Assembly (NCBI GenBank): GCA_017963165.1
Contig: JAGCTZ010000066.1
Coordinates: forward strand, 1-64,000
Reading direction: 5' to 3'
Source of the DNA: Treponema sp.
GTDB lineage: Bacteria > Spirochaetota > Spirochaetia > Treponematales > Treponemataceae
Length of the DNA stretch: 64,000 bases
In this document: positions 41,741-50,574 of the stretch, piece after piece
How positions within the stretch are numbered: position 1 is the first letter of the stretch
Layout: the number at the start of each line of letters is the position of its first letter
The notes under the pieces: model-generated
Told to the model about the DNA's origin: nothing
Databases searched by the model: none
Seen by the model: only the letters and a program-made list of their open reading frames with translations
Made by a program: the position numbers and the translations under genes

Positions 41741-43018
41741 CTAGATGGCTGCAAGTCCGCGTTTAACGTCTTCAATAATGTCGTCTACGTTTTCAAGACC
41801 GCAGCTGAATCTTACCATTCCGCCATCGATTCCTGCAGCAACAAGCTGTTCGTCTGTAAGCTGACGGTGTGTAGCACTTGCCGGGTGAAGTACACAAGTT
41901 CTGATATCTGCAACGTGAACTTCATCAATAGCAAGTTTAAGGGCATCCATAAAGCGAACTGCTGACTGGCGTCCACCCTTAATGCTGATTGAAATTACAC
42001 CACAAGTTCCATCCGGAAGATATTTCTGTGCGCGTTCATAATATTTATCACCAGGGAGGCCTGGATAAATTACTTTAGCAATCTTGTCGCTAGACTTAAA
42101 GAACTCTGCAACCTTGCGTGCGTTTTCGCAATAGCGTGGCATACGAACTGGCAAAGTTTCAAGACCAAGGTTTAAGTAGAAGGCACTCTGTGCAGCAGGG
42201 TAACATCCAAAGTCACGCATAAGCTGAGTGCGGGCTTTTACAATGTAAGCAGCCTTTCCAAAGTCTCCAACATAGCGAAGTCCGTGATAGCTTTCGTCAG
42301 GTTCAACCATGTCGGCAAATTTTCCTGTTGCTTTGTAAGCAGCTTCCCAGTCAAAGTTACCTGAGTCAACAATACAACCGCCACCCTGAACAGCATGACC
42401 GTCCATATATTTTGTTGTTGAATGAACTACAATATCAACACCCCATTCAATAGGACGACAGAGAATTGGAGTTGCAAAAGTATTATCTACAATGATTGGA
42501 AGATGATTATCGTGAGCAGCCTTTACCCAAACGTCAAAATCAAAAACTGTAAGGGCTGGATTTGCAAGAGTTTCACCAAAAATACATTTTGTATTAGGTT
42601 TAATTGCTTTGCAGATTTCTTCGTAGCTTGCGTCTACATCTACCCAGATACATTCAATGCCAAGCTTTTTAAGAGTAAATCCAAACAGGTTGATTGTTCC
42701 ACCATAAATTGAAGAAGAAGCAATAAAACTGTCTCCTGCAGAACAAAGATTCAAAACAGAAAGAAGACTTGCGGCCTGACCGCTTGAAGTAAGCATACAG
42801 CCAACGCCACCTTCCATATCTGCAATCTTTTTTTCTACAGCATCGCAGGTTGGATTTGCAAAGCGTGAATACATGTATTCTGTTGGCTTGTCAAAAAGAG
42901 CTGCAACGTGATCACAGCTGTCAAAGCGGTAAGTTGTACTCTGTACAATTGGGATAGTTCCAGGTCCACCGTTTTCCGGCTTATAACCTGAATGTAAAGC
43001 TTTTGTTTCAATTTTCAT
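41741..43018 (-). CDS. metY: O-acetylhomoserine sulfhydrylase
   Basis: A 425-aa PLP enzyme of the Cys/Met metabolism family: HSGYKPENGGPGTIPIVQSTTY at the N-terminus, SSSIYGGTINLF, the Schiff-base Lys in VVHSTTKYMDGH, and GLENVDDIIEDVKRGL at the end. It converts O-acetylhomoserine and sulfide to homocysteine for methionine synthesis. RBS GAGG 7 bases upstream. Preceded by a leader with a strong hairpin (43070-43149). Other members of the family such as MetB/MetZ are possible but less likely given the length of 425 aa. Confidence 0.88.
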   Translation of the reverse strand: MKIETKALHSGYKPENGGPGTIPIVQSTTYRFDSCDHVAALFDKPTEYMYSRFANPTCDAVEKKIADMEGGVGCMLTSSGQAASLLSVLNLCSAGDSFIASSSIYGGTINLFGFTLKKLGIECIWVDVDASYEEICKAIKPNTKCIFGETLANPALTVFDFDVWVKAAHDNHLPIIVDNTFATPILCRPIEWGVDIVVHSTTKYMDGHAVQGGGCIVDSGNFDWEAAYKATGKFADMVEPDESYHGLRYVGDFGKAAYIVKARTQLMRDFGCYPAAQSAFYLNLGLETLPVRMPRYCENARKVAEFFKSSDKIAKVIYPGLPGDKYYERAQKYLPDGTCGVISISIKGGRQSAVRFMDALKLAIDEVHVADIRTCVLHPASATHRQLTDEQLVAAGIDGGMVRFSCGLENVDDIIEDVKRGLAAI

Positions 43019-43069
43019 TTCTGGGCCTCGTAGTTTTTTTATATTTTTTTTGTATATATAAAATTATTT

Positions 43070-43149
43070 ATTCTGGGGCGTAGTAAAAAAAGACTGAGGA
43101 CAACATCATCCCCGTTGGCCGAAGGCTTTTTTTACGGGAGTACCAGAAT
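43070..43149 (-). promoter_or_regulatory. Structured 5' leader of metY
   Basis: The minus-strand leader (start expected near 43152 after TATAAT at 43160-43165) folds into a long hairpin. ATTCTGG pairs with CCAGAAT at the base. After an internal loop, a perfect 10-bp GTAAAAAAAG/CTTTTTTTAC stem encloses a 33-base loop (43093-43125) with GCC-TTC-GGC and GGGGA/TCCTC. The GGGGA/TCCTC hairpin followed by AGTC and seven Us could be an alternative terminator. It does not fit the SAM-I, SAM-II or SAM-IV consensus that I know. Confidence 0.5.
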
Positions 43150-43303
43150 CACAAGTTTAATTATACCAAAAAAAAATATAAAAAAAAATACTTTTTTTGT
43201 TACCATTTTTTTTTTGCACGGTTTAATTATCGAAACAGCGCGAACGAAACGCCTTGTGTTCAGCGTTGTACAAACATGAAATCATTTTATGGAGGACAAT
43301 ATT

Positions 43304-43747
43304 ATGAAAAAGATTTTTACTGTTTTGGTTTTGGCTCTTTGTGTGAGCCTCGCATTTACTGGTTGTGCTTCAAAGAAGGCAAAAGCTGCTGATGGTTCTA
43401 AGACTTATCGTGTTGACCTTGGTTACGCTATGAGCACTATCGAAATTGGCAAAGAAGAAAAAGTTATAAACGTAAGCTCACTTTTACCAGAAGGAGCTGC
43501 ACCTGTTGCAGGTGAAAAGGTAAAGGTAATGTGGTCATTCTTATCTGATGAAGACATCGACGCAATTTATGTAAGCTGCGGTGACAACTCAGAAGACTAC
43601 GTTCTTATCGAAGGTGTAGAAGCAGGAAAACCTGTTTATGCAACACAGACAATCCCACTGGATCTTGATGTTGCTGGTCCACTCTGCATCAGTATTTGGA
43701 GCGACACAAACGCCGTTTGTACACTTGATTACTTCGACGCAAAATAA
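43304..43747 (+). CDS. Small lipoprotein of unknown function
   Basis: A 147-aa protein with a lipoprotein signal (MKKIFTVLVLALCVSLAFTG, then the lipidated Cys). The mature part is beta-rich (STIEIGKEEKVINVSS, CGDNSEDYVLIEGVEAG) and may adopt a small sandwich fold. Start at 43304 with GGAGG 8 bases upstream; the in-frame ATG at 43289 lies before that site. Followed by a bidirectional terminator. No specific function recognised. Confidence 0.75.
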   Translation: MKKIFTVLVLALCVSLAFTGCASKKAKAADGSKTYRVDLGYAMSTIEIGKEEKVINVSSLLPEGAAPVAGEKVKVMWSFLSDEDIDAIYVSCGDNSEDYVLIEGVEAGKPVYATQTIPLDLDVAGPLCISIWSDTNAVCTLDYFDAK

Positions 43748-43760
43748 ACCATCCAATCAG

Positions 43761-43810
43761 AAAAAAAAGAGCCGGCTTTTGAAGAATACTTCAGGCCGGC
43801 TCTTTTTTTT
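43761..43810. terminator. Bidirectional intrinsic terminator
   Basis: AAAAAAAAGAGCCGGC (43761-43776) pairs with GCCGGCTCTTTTTTTT (43795-43810) with an inner GAAG/CTTC stem. Serves the lipoprotein gene and the convergent PTS gene. Confidence 0.9.
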
Positions 43811-43813
43811 ATT

Positions 43814-44929
43814 CTATTCCTGTTCAGTCTGTTCTGTCTGAACTGTCTGTGCAGGAGCAGTTTTTTCTTCAAGGCTCAAATCGCCTTCTTTAATCCATCC
43901 AAGCTTGCGGAACAAAAGTCCTAATGCCCAGGTAAGAACTGCAGGCAATACAAAGCAGATAAGAATTAATCCAAGCCAGTTAAAGAAGCCCGGAGTAATT
44001 GCTGTTGCGCCATGGCCGATTGCAACTTCGCTTGGTTCGAACCAGCCGGTAATTACACCAATCTGTCCTACAAGACCACAGGTGCCCATTCCAGAGCTTA
44101 CGGCAGCTCCGTTCATTTCCATCTTAAAAAGACAGGTTGCAAGAGGACCTGTAATTGCACTTGCAATAATTGGAGGCAACCATACCTTTGGATTCTTAAT
44201 TATGTTAGGCATTTGTAACATACTTGTTCCAAGTCCCTGAGAAAGAATTCCACCCCAGCGGTTTTCGCGGAAAGACATAACGGCAAATCCAACCATCTGA
44301 GCACAACAGCCTGCAACTGCAGCACCACCGGCAAGACCTGTAAGTCCAAAAGCGGCACATATTGCGGCAGAGCTTATAGGAAGTGTAAGTGCAATACCAA
44401 CAACGACAGAAACAATAATTCCCATCCAGAACGGATGAAGCTTTGTTGCCCAGACAATAAGTTTTCCAATTGAGCTTGCGGCAGCACCGATATATTTTGC
44501 TGTAAGAACTGTAAGGAGAGCACCCACAAGAATTGTCACTGCAGGAGTAACAATAATATCAACCTTTGTTTTTTTGCTTACAAGGCAGCCAAGTTCGGCA
44601 GCAATAATTGCAATTACTAAAACTGCAAGAGGACCACCGGCACCACCAGTAACATTTGCAGCAGCTCCAACTGCAACAAGGCTAAAAAGTACAAGGGCAG
44701 GAACACCCATTGCAAAGCCTATGCCAACAGCCATTGCGGCTCCTACAACATGACCTTCTGTTGCAAAGTTTCCTGCATCAACAAGAAACTGAAAAACCGG
44801 ATTAACAGAAAGACGAAGCAGCTGCTGTCCCAGAGTCTTGATAATTGTTCCAATAAGCAGGGAAGCAAATAATCCCTGTGCCATTCCGCTCATTGCGTCA
44901 ATAAAATAACGCTTAACATACTTGTTCAT
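43814..44929 (-). CDS. PTS transporter subunit IIC, PF13303 type
   Basis: A 371-aa inner-membrane protein with about ten hydrophobic segments: MSGMAQGLFASLLIGTIIKT at the N-terminus, AMAVGIGFAMGVPALVLF, LPISSAAICAAFGLTGLAGG, GLGTSMLQMPNIIKNPKVW. It matches the PTS_EIIC_2 family, often encoded without cognate IIA/IIB, as here. The C-terminal tail is Gln/Thr/Glu-rich. Sugar substrate unknown. A canonical promoter and a long structured leader precede it. Confidence 0.82.
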   Translation of the reverse strand: MNKYVKRYFIDAMSGMAQGLFASLLIGTIIKTLGQQLLRLSVNPVFQFLVDAGNFATEGHVVGAAMAVGIGFAMGVPALVLFSLVAVGAAANVTGGAGGPLAVLVIAIIAAELGCLVSKKTKVDIIVTPAVTILVGALLTVLTAKYIGAAASSIGKLIVWATKLHPFWMGIIVSVVVGIALTLPISSAAICAAFGLTGLAGGAAVAGCCAQMVGFAVMSFRENRWGGILSQGLGTSMLQMPNIIKNPKVWLPPIIASAITGPLATCLFKMEMNGAAVSSGMGTCGLVGQIGVITGWFEPSEVAIGHGATAITPGFFNWLGLILICFVLPAVLTWALGLLFRKLGWIKEGDLSLEEKTAPAQTVQTEQTEQE

Positions 44930-45127
44930 ACGAAATCCTTTAAGAAAAAATTTGATTGTGTTTTTTTGCTTTTGGGCGTGAGTCTGCCCTTTAGTAAATT
45001 ACGGGAAAATGTTGATACGCGGCGCGTCGTAACGTCACCGGTAAAGCAGGACACCATGGACTCTGCACTAGTTCATCTCAAACGTAAAATCTGTTAGCAA
45101 TTTACAATAAAAAGCAAAGGTTGTCAA
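44930..45127 (-). promoter_or_regulatory. Promoter and structured leader of the PTS gene
   Basis: On the minus strand TTGACA (45122-45127), 17 bp, TAAATT (45099-45104). The leader of about 160 nt contains GACGCG/CGCGT-like and GGGC-AGACTCAC-GCCC hairpins and a GC-rich core (CCGGTGACGTTACGACGCG) unlike the AT-rich surroundings, but no U-run. It may be a regulatory RNA; I could not match it to a riboswitch class. Confidence 0.45.
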
Positions 45128-45229
45128 ATGCCCTTAGACAGTCTGAATTTAAATTCTAACAAACAATTATTTAACAAACTCTATTTTTTTTATTATAATA
45201 GATGGTATTACTAAATTTGGAGGCTCAAA

Positions 45230-46189
45230 ATGATTGAGGTTTCCCACGTGTCCCGAAACTTTGGGACGTTTCGTGCGGTAAATGATGTCAGTTTTTCGAT
45301 TCCAACAGGACAGATTGTTGGTCTGCTTGGTCCGAATGGTGCTGGCAAAACTACTACAATGCGTATGATTACAGGATTTCTGTCGCCGTCTGATGGTCAG
45401 ATTTTTATTGACGGACAAGACATTACAAAAGCTCCTGTAGAATCAAAAAGAAAAATAGGTTACATGCCTGAATCTGCGCCGCTTTATGGCGAAATGATTG
45501 TCGAAGATTACCTTAAGTACATTGCCCAGATGCATGGTGAAAATCCGGAAGAAAAGGTACCTGCCTTGTGTAAGGAATGCGGGCTTAAAGAGGTAATGAG
45601 CAAAAATATTTCGGAACTGTCTCGTGGTAATAGACAGCGTGTTTCTCTTGCACATGCCCTTATGCATGATCCGGAGATTCTTATTCTTGATGAACCAACT
45701 TCTGGTCTTGACCCTAACCAGGTAGAAGATGTTCGTGCTATTATCCGTGAAATTGGAAAAACCCGTACAGTAATTGTTTCTACTCATATTCTTAGCGAAG
45801 TTGAAACTATCTGTTCACGCGCCATCATTATTTCTGGTGGAAAGGTTGTTGCCGACAGCCCTATCGAAGAACTTAAGGAACGCTTTGGCCACGAGCTTAG
45901 CGTAAAGCTTACTGTTGGTGGAACCGATTTTGATTCAGTAGCATCACTTCTAAAAACTGTTGATAATGTTGATGCTGTTAATCTTGTTAAATCAGATTCA
46001 CAGAATGATGAAAAGCTTTTGCAGGTGCTTGTTTCTGTAAATGGAACTGCAGAGATTCGTCCTTCAATTTGTAAGAAGCTTGCAGAAAAAGGAATTGATT
46101 TATATGAGGTTGCTCTCCAGACAAACAGCCTCGAAGATGTATTCCATGCTCTTACAACAGAATCTGCTAAAGAAGGGGAGGCAAAATAA
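45230..46189 (+). CDS. ABC transporter ATP-binding protein, GldA-like
   Basis: A 319-aa ATPase: Walker A GLLGPNGAGKTTTMR (~residues 34-48), signature ELSRGNRQRVSLAHAL, Walker B ILILDEPTSGLD and H-loop VSTHILSEVE. The C-terminal ~90 residues form the extra domain usual in drug/gliding-type exporters. It is the first gene of a five-gene run in which stop and start codons abut or overlap. RBS GGAGG and TATAAT promoter (about 45193) upstream. Function in spirochaetes is unknown; the name refers to similarity with Gld proteins. Confidence 0.88.
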   Translation: MIEVSHVSRNFGTFRAVNDVSFSIPTGQIVGLLGPNGAGKTTTMRMITGFLSPSDGQIFIDGQDITKAPVESKRKIGYMPESAPLYGEMIVEDYLKYIAQMHGENPEEKVPALCKECGLKEVMSKNISELSRGNRQRVSLAHALMHDPEILILDEPTSGLDPNQVEDVRAIIREIGKTRTVIVSTHILSEVETICSRAIIISGGKVVADSPIEELKERFGHELSVKLTVGGTDFDSVASLLKTVDNVDAVNLVKSDSQNDEKLLQVLVSVNGTAEIRPSICKKLAEKGIDLYEVALQTNSLEDVFHALTTESAKEGEAK

Positions 46190-46921
46190 ATGAGTGATAA
46201 AAAGCTTAAAGTTAAAAAACCTGCCTTTGTAATTATGAACAGGGAATTAAGATCATATTTTTCTGGACCAATGGGCTACATTGTTACAGGTCTGTTCCTT
46301 ATTATAAGCGGACTTTTGTTCTTTGCAGCATTCTTCCTTCAGAATCGTGCAGAGCTTCGTAATTTCTTTTCGATGCTTCCAATTCTTCTTTCGTTCTTTA
46401 TTCCTGCCATTACAATGCGCATTTTCTCGGAAGAAAAACGTGTTGGTTCTATAGAAACTCTTATGACACTGCCTGTTCGCGAAATTGATGTTGTAACAGG
46501 AAAATATCTTGCAGTTTTTGTTGAATCGCTTGTGATGATTGCACCGACTTTGTTCTATGTAATTACAGCAGAGATTTTTGGTTCACCAGATTACGGTCCG
46601 ATTATCGGCGGTTATATGGGTGCAATTTTTATCTGCGCTGCTTTTAGTGCAATCGGTCTTTTCTCATCATCAATCACAAAAAATCAGATTATTGCTTTTG
46701 CTGTTGCAATGGCAATCTGTCTGGCACTTACCTTTGTAGAATCCTTCCTTGTGTTCCTGCCTGATGGAATTGTAAAAATCTTTTCGTTCCTTTCGGCTTC
46801 TGTTCACTTTGGTTCAATTTCAAAGGGAATTGTAGATACCCGCGATTTGCTGTATTTTGTTTCACTTACAGCATTGTTCTTTGTGTGCACAGTTCGTGCA
46901 GAAGTAAAAAATAAAAGGTAG
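46190..46921 (+). CDS. ABC transporter permease, GldF-like
   Basis: A 243-aa membrane protein with six predicted spans (MGYIVTGLFLIISGLLFFAAFF; LPILLSFFIPAITMRIFSEE; QIIAFAVAMAICLALTFVE). MRIFSEEKRVGSIETLMTLPV is the typical cytoplasmic loop that contacts the ATPase. It starts directly after the stop of the ATPase gene. With the next protein it forms the membrane part of the exporter. Confidence 0.88.
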   Translation: MSDKKLKVKKPAFVIMNRELRSYFSGPMGYIVTGLFLIISGLLFFAAFFLQNRAELRNFFSMLPILLSFFIPAITMRIFSEEKRVGSIETLMTLPVREIDVVTGKYLAVFVESLVMIAPTLFYVITAEIFGSPDYGPIIGGYMGAIFICAAFSAIGLFSSSITKNQIIAFAVAMAICLALTFVESFLVFLPDGIVKIFSFLSASVHFGSISKGIVDTRDLLYFVSLTALFFVCTVRAEVKNKR

Positions 46922-46931
46922 GAGGGCAAAA

Positions 46932-48998
46932 ATGAAAAAGATTATTGAATGGTTCAAAAGTTCTGCATCTGATTTTATCTTGTTTTTGATTATGCTTGTC
47001 CTGCTTAATTTTGTAGGCAACAAATCATATCTGCGTCTTGATCTTACAAGTCAGAAATCCTATTCACTTTCTAAGGCAAGTAAGACGCTCGTAAAAACTA
47101 TAGAAGAGCCTGTTTCAATCAGAGTATTCTTTGACAGCAAGCTTCCTGCTCAGTACAGCAATGTAACACAGTATGTAACAGATTTGCTCGAAGAATATGA
47201 TAAAGCTGCAAACAAGAATTTTTCTGTTTCTTATATGGATTTGTCAAAACAGGAAAATCAGGATCTTGCTCAAAGCTATGGTCTGCGACAGGTTCAGATT
47301 CAGGAAGTTAATAATAACGAAATTGGTGTAAAGCAGACTTATATGGGTCTTGCAATTTCTTACGGCGACAGCATCGAATTAATTGACCCTATTACAACCT
47401 CCGAAGGTTTTGAGTACAAGCTTACTTCAACAATTTCGAAAATGATTAATACTGCTGCATCTCTTGAAACTCTTAAGGGTGATGACAAAATAAAGCTTTA
47501 CGCTATTATGAGTAATCCTATAAAGTCACTCAGAATTTCTGGCGTTGATACTTTTGAGTCTACTATAGAAAAGGCTGCAGCAAGTATAAACAGAGCAAAA
47601 TTCGACAAGCTTGAATATATTGCAGTTCATCCAAATGCATCTGATGTTTCTGATTATACAGAGCGTTATGGAGTTCAGCCAATTAATTACAGAAACGACA
47701 ACGGTGCAGTTGAAACAGGCTGTATTGGTGTTGTTGTAGAATATGGCGAAAAGTTTGTAACACTTCCTGTTCAGATTCAAGATTTATTCTTTAATAACTA
47801 TGCTGTTGTCGGACTTGATGAAATTGAAGATTCAATCAATGAAGCAATCCAGAGTCTTATTTCAAAGCCTACACAGTTTGGATATATTGTTGGTCACGAA
47901 GAGCTTGATTTGTTTACAGAAGAAGGAGCTCCTTCTTTCTACGAAGTTCTTTCCGATTTGTACGAAGTTACAACTCTTGATTTGACAACAGACGATATTC
48001 CTTCTTCTATGAAGAGCATTGTAATAAACGGTCCTAAGATGGATATGACAGAAGAAGAACTTTACAAGATTGACCAGTTTGTTATGCGCGGTGGAAATGT
48101 TCTGTTCCTTGTTGATCCTTGTCAGGAAGTTCAGACTAACAATTCTTTCTATGGTGCAACAACTTCGTTTGTTGAAAACAATGTAAACATAGAACGTCTT
48201 ATTGAAAAATATGGCGTAAAGCTTACAAAAGAATATGTAATGGATTCTGCCTGCTGTCAGACATATCATAACACTTACGGAATTCTTAACCTTTACTGGG
48301 CACCACTTTTGCAGAAAGAAAACATGAACAACAAGAATGCAATTACAAGCAATCTTGGAAATGTTATTATGCTTCAGAGTGCTCCGCTTGAAGTTGCAGA
48401 AAGCAGAAGTGTAAAATCGACAATTCTTGTTGAATCAAGTGAAAAAGCCTGGACAGAGCAGCCTGATGGACTTATGCTTAATCCTCTTATGCTTGCACCT
48501 CCGGAAGATGAATCAGAGCTTTCTAAAAAGACACTTATGGTTCTTCTTGAAGGAAACTTTGAAAGTGCCTTTGATGCAGCTCCGGTTTCCAAAGATGATG
48601 AAGGTAACGGCGAAGGTGATTACAGTATTTCTACACACCTTTCAAGAAGCAGACAGCCTGGTAAGATTATTGTTGCAGGAACTTCTGCAATTACAACAAA
48701 TCAGGTATTTACAACAGATGCTTCTTCCGGAATTGCACTGCTGCTTGTAAATGCAATTGATTATCTTAACGGAAACGAAGAACTTTGTAAGATGCGTACA
48801 AAGGGTGTTACTATAAACGTTTTGAATACTGACTCAAAGGCAAAGGTTACATTCTTCCAGTTGTTCAATGAATACGGACTTACAATTCTTGTAATGCTTG
48901 CTGGTCTTATTGTATGGAGAATGAGAATCAAACGTAAGGCAAGAATCAACAAGCTGTACAATCCTGATGATGAACGCTTTATGGAGGCAAAGGCATGA
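46932..48998 (+). CDS. GldG-like ABC-associated exported protein
   Basis: A 688-aa protein anchored by an N-terminal segment (FILFLIMLVLLNFVGNKSYL) and a C-terminal one (EYGLTILVMLAGLIVWRMR). The large periplasmic part has the DUF4350-like/ABC_transp_aux fold (SYSLSKASKTLVKTIEEPVSIRVFFDSKLP; ALLLVNAIDYL). It begins 10 bp after the permease and overlaps the next gene by 4 bp. It probably completes the Gld-type complex; cargo unknown. Confidence 0.85.
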   Translation: MKKIIEWFKSSASDFILFLIMLVLLNFVGNKSYLRLDLTSQKSYSLSKASKTLVKTIEEPVSIRVFFDSKLPAQYSNVTQYVTDLLEEYDKAANKNFSVSYMDLSKQENQDLAQSYGLRQVQIQEVNNNEIGVKQTYMGLAISYGDSIELIDPITTSEGFEYKLTSTISKMINTAASLETLKGDDKIKLYAIMSNPIKSLRISGVDTFESTIEKAAASINRAKFDKLEYIAVHPNASDVSDYTERYGVQPINYRNDNGAVETGCIGVVVEYGEKFVTLPVQIQDLFFNNYAVVGLDEIEDSINEAIQSLISKPTQFGYIVGHEELDLFTEEGAPSFYEVLSDLYEVTTLDLTTDDIPSSMKSIVINGPKMDMTEEELYKIDQFVMRGGNVLFLVDPCQEVQTNNSFYGATTSFVENNVNIERLIEKYGVKLTKEYVMDSACCQTYHNTYGILNLYWAPLLQKENMNNKNAITSNLGNVIMLQSAPLEVAESRSVKSTILVESSEKAWTEQPDGLMLNPLMLAPPEDESELSKKTLMVLLEGNFESAFDAAPVSKDDEGNGEGDYSISTHLSRSRQPGKIIVAGTSAITTNQVFTTDASSGIALLLVNAIDYLNGNEELCKMRTKGVTINVLNTDSKAKVTFFQLFNEYGLTILVMLAGLIVWRMRIKRKARINKLYNPDDERFMEAKA

Positions 48999-49918
48999 AA
49001 ACAAGAAAAATAGTTTTAATAACAGTCGACCTGATTCTTTTGATTATCGGAATTATACAGGTAATCATTGGTGCAAGAAGTACTGTAAAAATATTTGATT
49101 TTTCTGATGAGCCGGATAAGATTGTTATCGAAAAGAGTGATGAAAATCTTACAATTGTAAAGGAAGACGGCAAGTGGCTTATTAATAACGAAAAGTATGA
49201 AGCTACAGAATCTTATGTTGATTCTATGATTAATCGTGCTCAGTACATTAAAGCGCTTGATAAGGTTGCAAGTCTTTCTAATGCGGCTTCGATTGATAAA
49301 TATGAGTTTGATGAAGATAACGCAATTAAAGTTACTGTAAGTGCCGGTTCTAAAGAACTCCGAACATTTACACTTGGTAAGGATTCTTCGACAGGTGTTC
49401 AGTGTTATGCAACTGTCAACGGTGCAAATGATATTTATCTTGTTGATGGCGATTACCGCAATGTTTATGACAAGACAGTTGATCAGCTTCGCAGTAAAGT
49501 TGTTTATTCAGAAGAATCTGTAAATATTTCTTCTGTTGCAATTACTCCTGCTGGTGGAGAAACCTGGTCTGTAACACGTCATGGTGATGCAGAGGATCTT
49601 GTATGGAGTGTTTCTGGAACAAATATAACACTTGATTCTTCTAAGGCAGCTGAATGGCTTAATTCCTTTAATACTGTTACAACTACAAACTGGTACGGTA
49701 CTACTAATAATCTTGGTGGGGAGCCGTACGTGCAGGTTGAAATTGGAACAGTCGGTAAGAATATTAAGCTTGATATTTATGTTGTTCCTGCAGATCCTGA
49801 TGATGAAGGTTCTTCAAATCTTTACTATGCAAAGTGCAGCGAATCAAAATACTGGTTCGAAATTGCAAGTTACAATATGTCTAAATTCCAGAAGACACCG
49901 GAAGATTTGCAGAAATGA
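48995..49918 (+). CDS. DUF4340-family protein
   Basis: A 307-aa protein with one N-terminal membrane segment (IVLITVDLILLIIGIIQVIIG) and repeated beta-rich DUF4340 units (IVIEKSDENLTIVKEDGKWLI; ELRTFTLGKDSSTGVQCYAT). DUF4340 proteins are usual partners of GldG-like proteins. It overlaps its neighbours on both sides by 4 bp. Role unknown. Confidence 0.8.
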   Translation: MKTRKIVLITVDLILLIIGIIQVIIGARSTVKIFDFSDEPDKIVIEKSDENLTIVKEDGKWLINNEKYEATESYVDSMINRAQYIKALDKVASLSNAASIDKYEFDEDNAIKVTVSAGSKELRTFTLGKDSSTGVQCYATVNGANDIYLVDGDYRNVYDKTVDQLRSKVVYSEESVNISSVAITPAGGETWSVTRHGDAEDLVWSVSGTNITLDSSKAAEWLNSFNTVTTTNWYGTTNNLGGEPYVQVEIGTVGKNIKLDIYVVPADPDDEGSSNLYYAKCSESKYWFEIASYNMSKFQKTPEDLQK

Positions 49919-50574
49919 TAAAGCTTGTTGCGTTCTTAGGAAATTACGGCAGAGAATACGAAAAGACTCGTCACAATGTTGCGTGGTATTTCCAGGACTC
50001 CCTGCCATTTGCTTCTCGCCTGAATTGGCAGAGCAAGTTTAAAGGTGAAATAACTTCTCTTACTCCTGCTGGGCTTTCTCAGTGGGCATGCGACAGTAAA
50101 ATCTGTTCCAAAAAAGATGGTTCACCAGTGCTTGTTCCCGAGGACGCACCTGCTCATATTTATTTTTTAAAACCAATGACTTACATGAATCTGAGCGGCG
50201 ACAGCATAATTGAAGCAGCAACCTTTTATAAGATTTTGCCGGAAGAAATTCTTGTTGTTCATGATGAGCTGGAGCTTGCACCGGGTTTTGTAAGCCTGAA
50301 ATGGAGCGGTGGACTTGGCGGTCATAATGGTCTGCGTTCTACAAAAGCCGTCCTTAATACTGCCGATTTCTGGCGGCTCCGTTTTGGAATTGGTCGCCCG
50401 GATAATCCTAATATCGGTGTGGCCGATTATGTTTTGAGCCGCTTTACAGAAGAGCAGCAGGAGCTTATGCAGAATGTGTTTAGTCAAACTAACTTATTGT
50501 TTGTAAAGCTGTTGTTGAGTCGTGAGCCTAAAGATTTAATTCAGGCTTGGGGAAAGAAGAAACTGGTTGATTAG
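49915..50574 (+). CDS. pth: Peptidyl-tRNA hydrolase
   Basis: A 219-aa Pth: N-terminal LVAFLGNYGREYEKTRHNVA with the catalytic His and Asn, FLKPMTYMNLSGD, VHDELELAPGFVSLKWSGGLGGHNGLRS and FWRLRFGIGRP. An insert of about 25 residues around residues 45-70 (CDSKICSKKDGSP) is unusual. It recycles peptidyl-tRNA after translational abortion. Last gene of the ABC operon; its 3' end overlaps the convergent FAD gene by 4 bp. Confidence 0.92.
   Translation: MIKLVAFLGNYGREYEKTRHNVAWYFQDSLPFASRLNWQSKFKGEITSLTPAGLSQWACDSKICSKKDGSPVLVPEDAPAHIYFLKPMTYMNLSGDSIIEAATFYKILPEEILVVHDELELAPGFVSLKWSGGLGGHNGLRSTKAVLNTADFWRLRFGIGRPDNPNIGVADYVLSRFTEEQQELMQNVFSQTNLLFVKLLLSREPKDLIQAWGKKKLVD

Noticed and set aside
43070..43149. 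SAM-I or SAM-II riboswitch before metY
   Set aside because: Consensus cores of these classes are not present; only a hairpin is supported.
44930..45127. ZTP or purine riboswitch before the PTS gene
   Set aside because: Core motifs do not match in order; listed only as structured leader.
49384..49400. Further copy of the CTTCGACAGG mini-repeat in the DUF4340 gene
   Set aside because: Only CTTCGACAGG matches; the remainder diverges and the residues fit the family.
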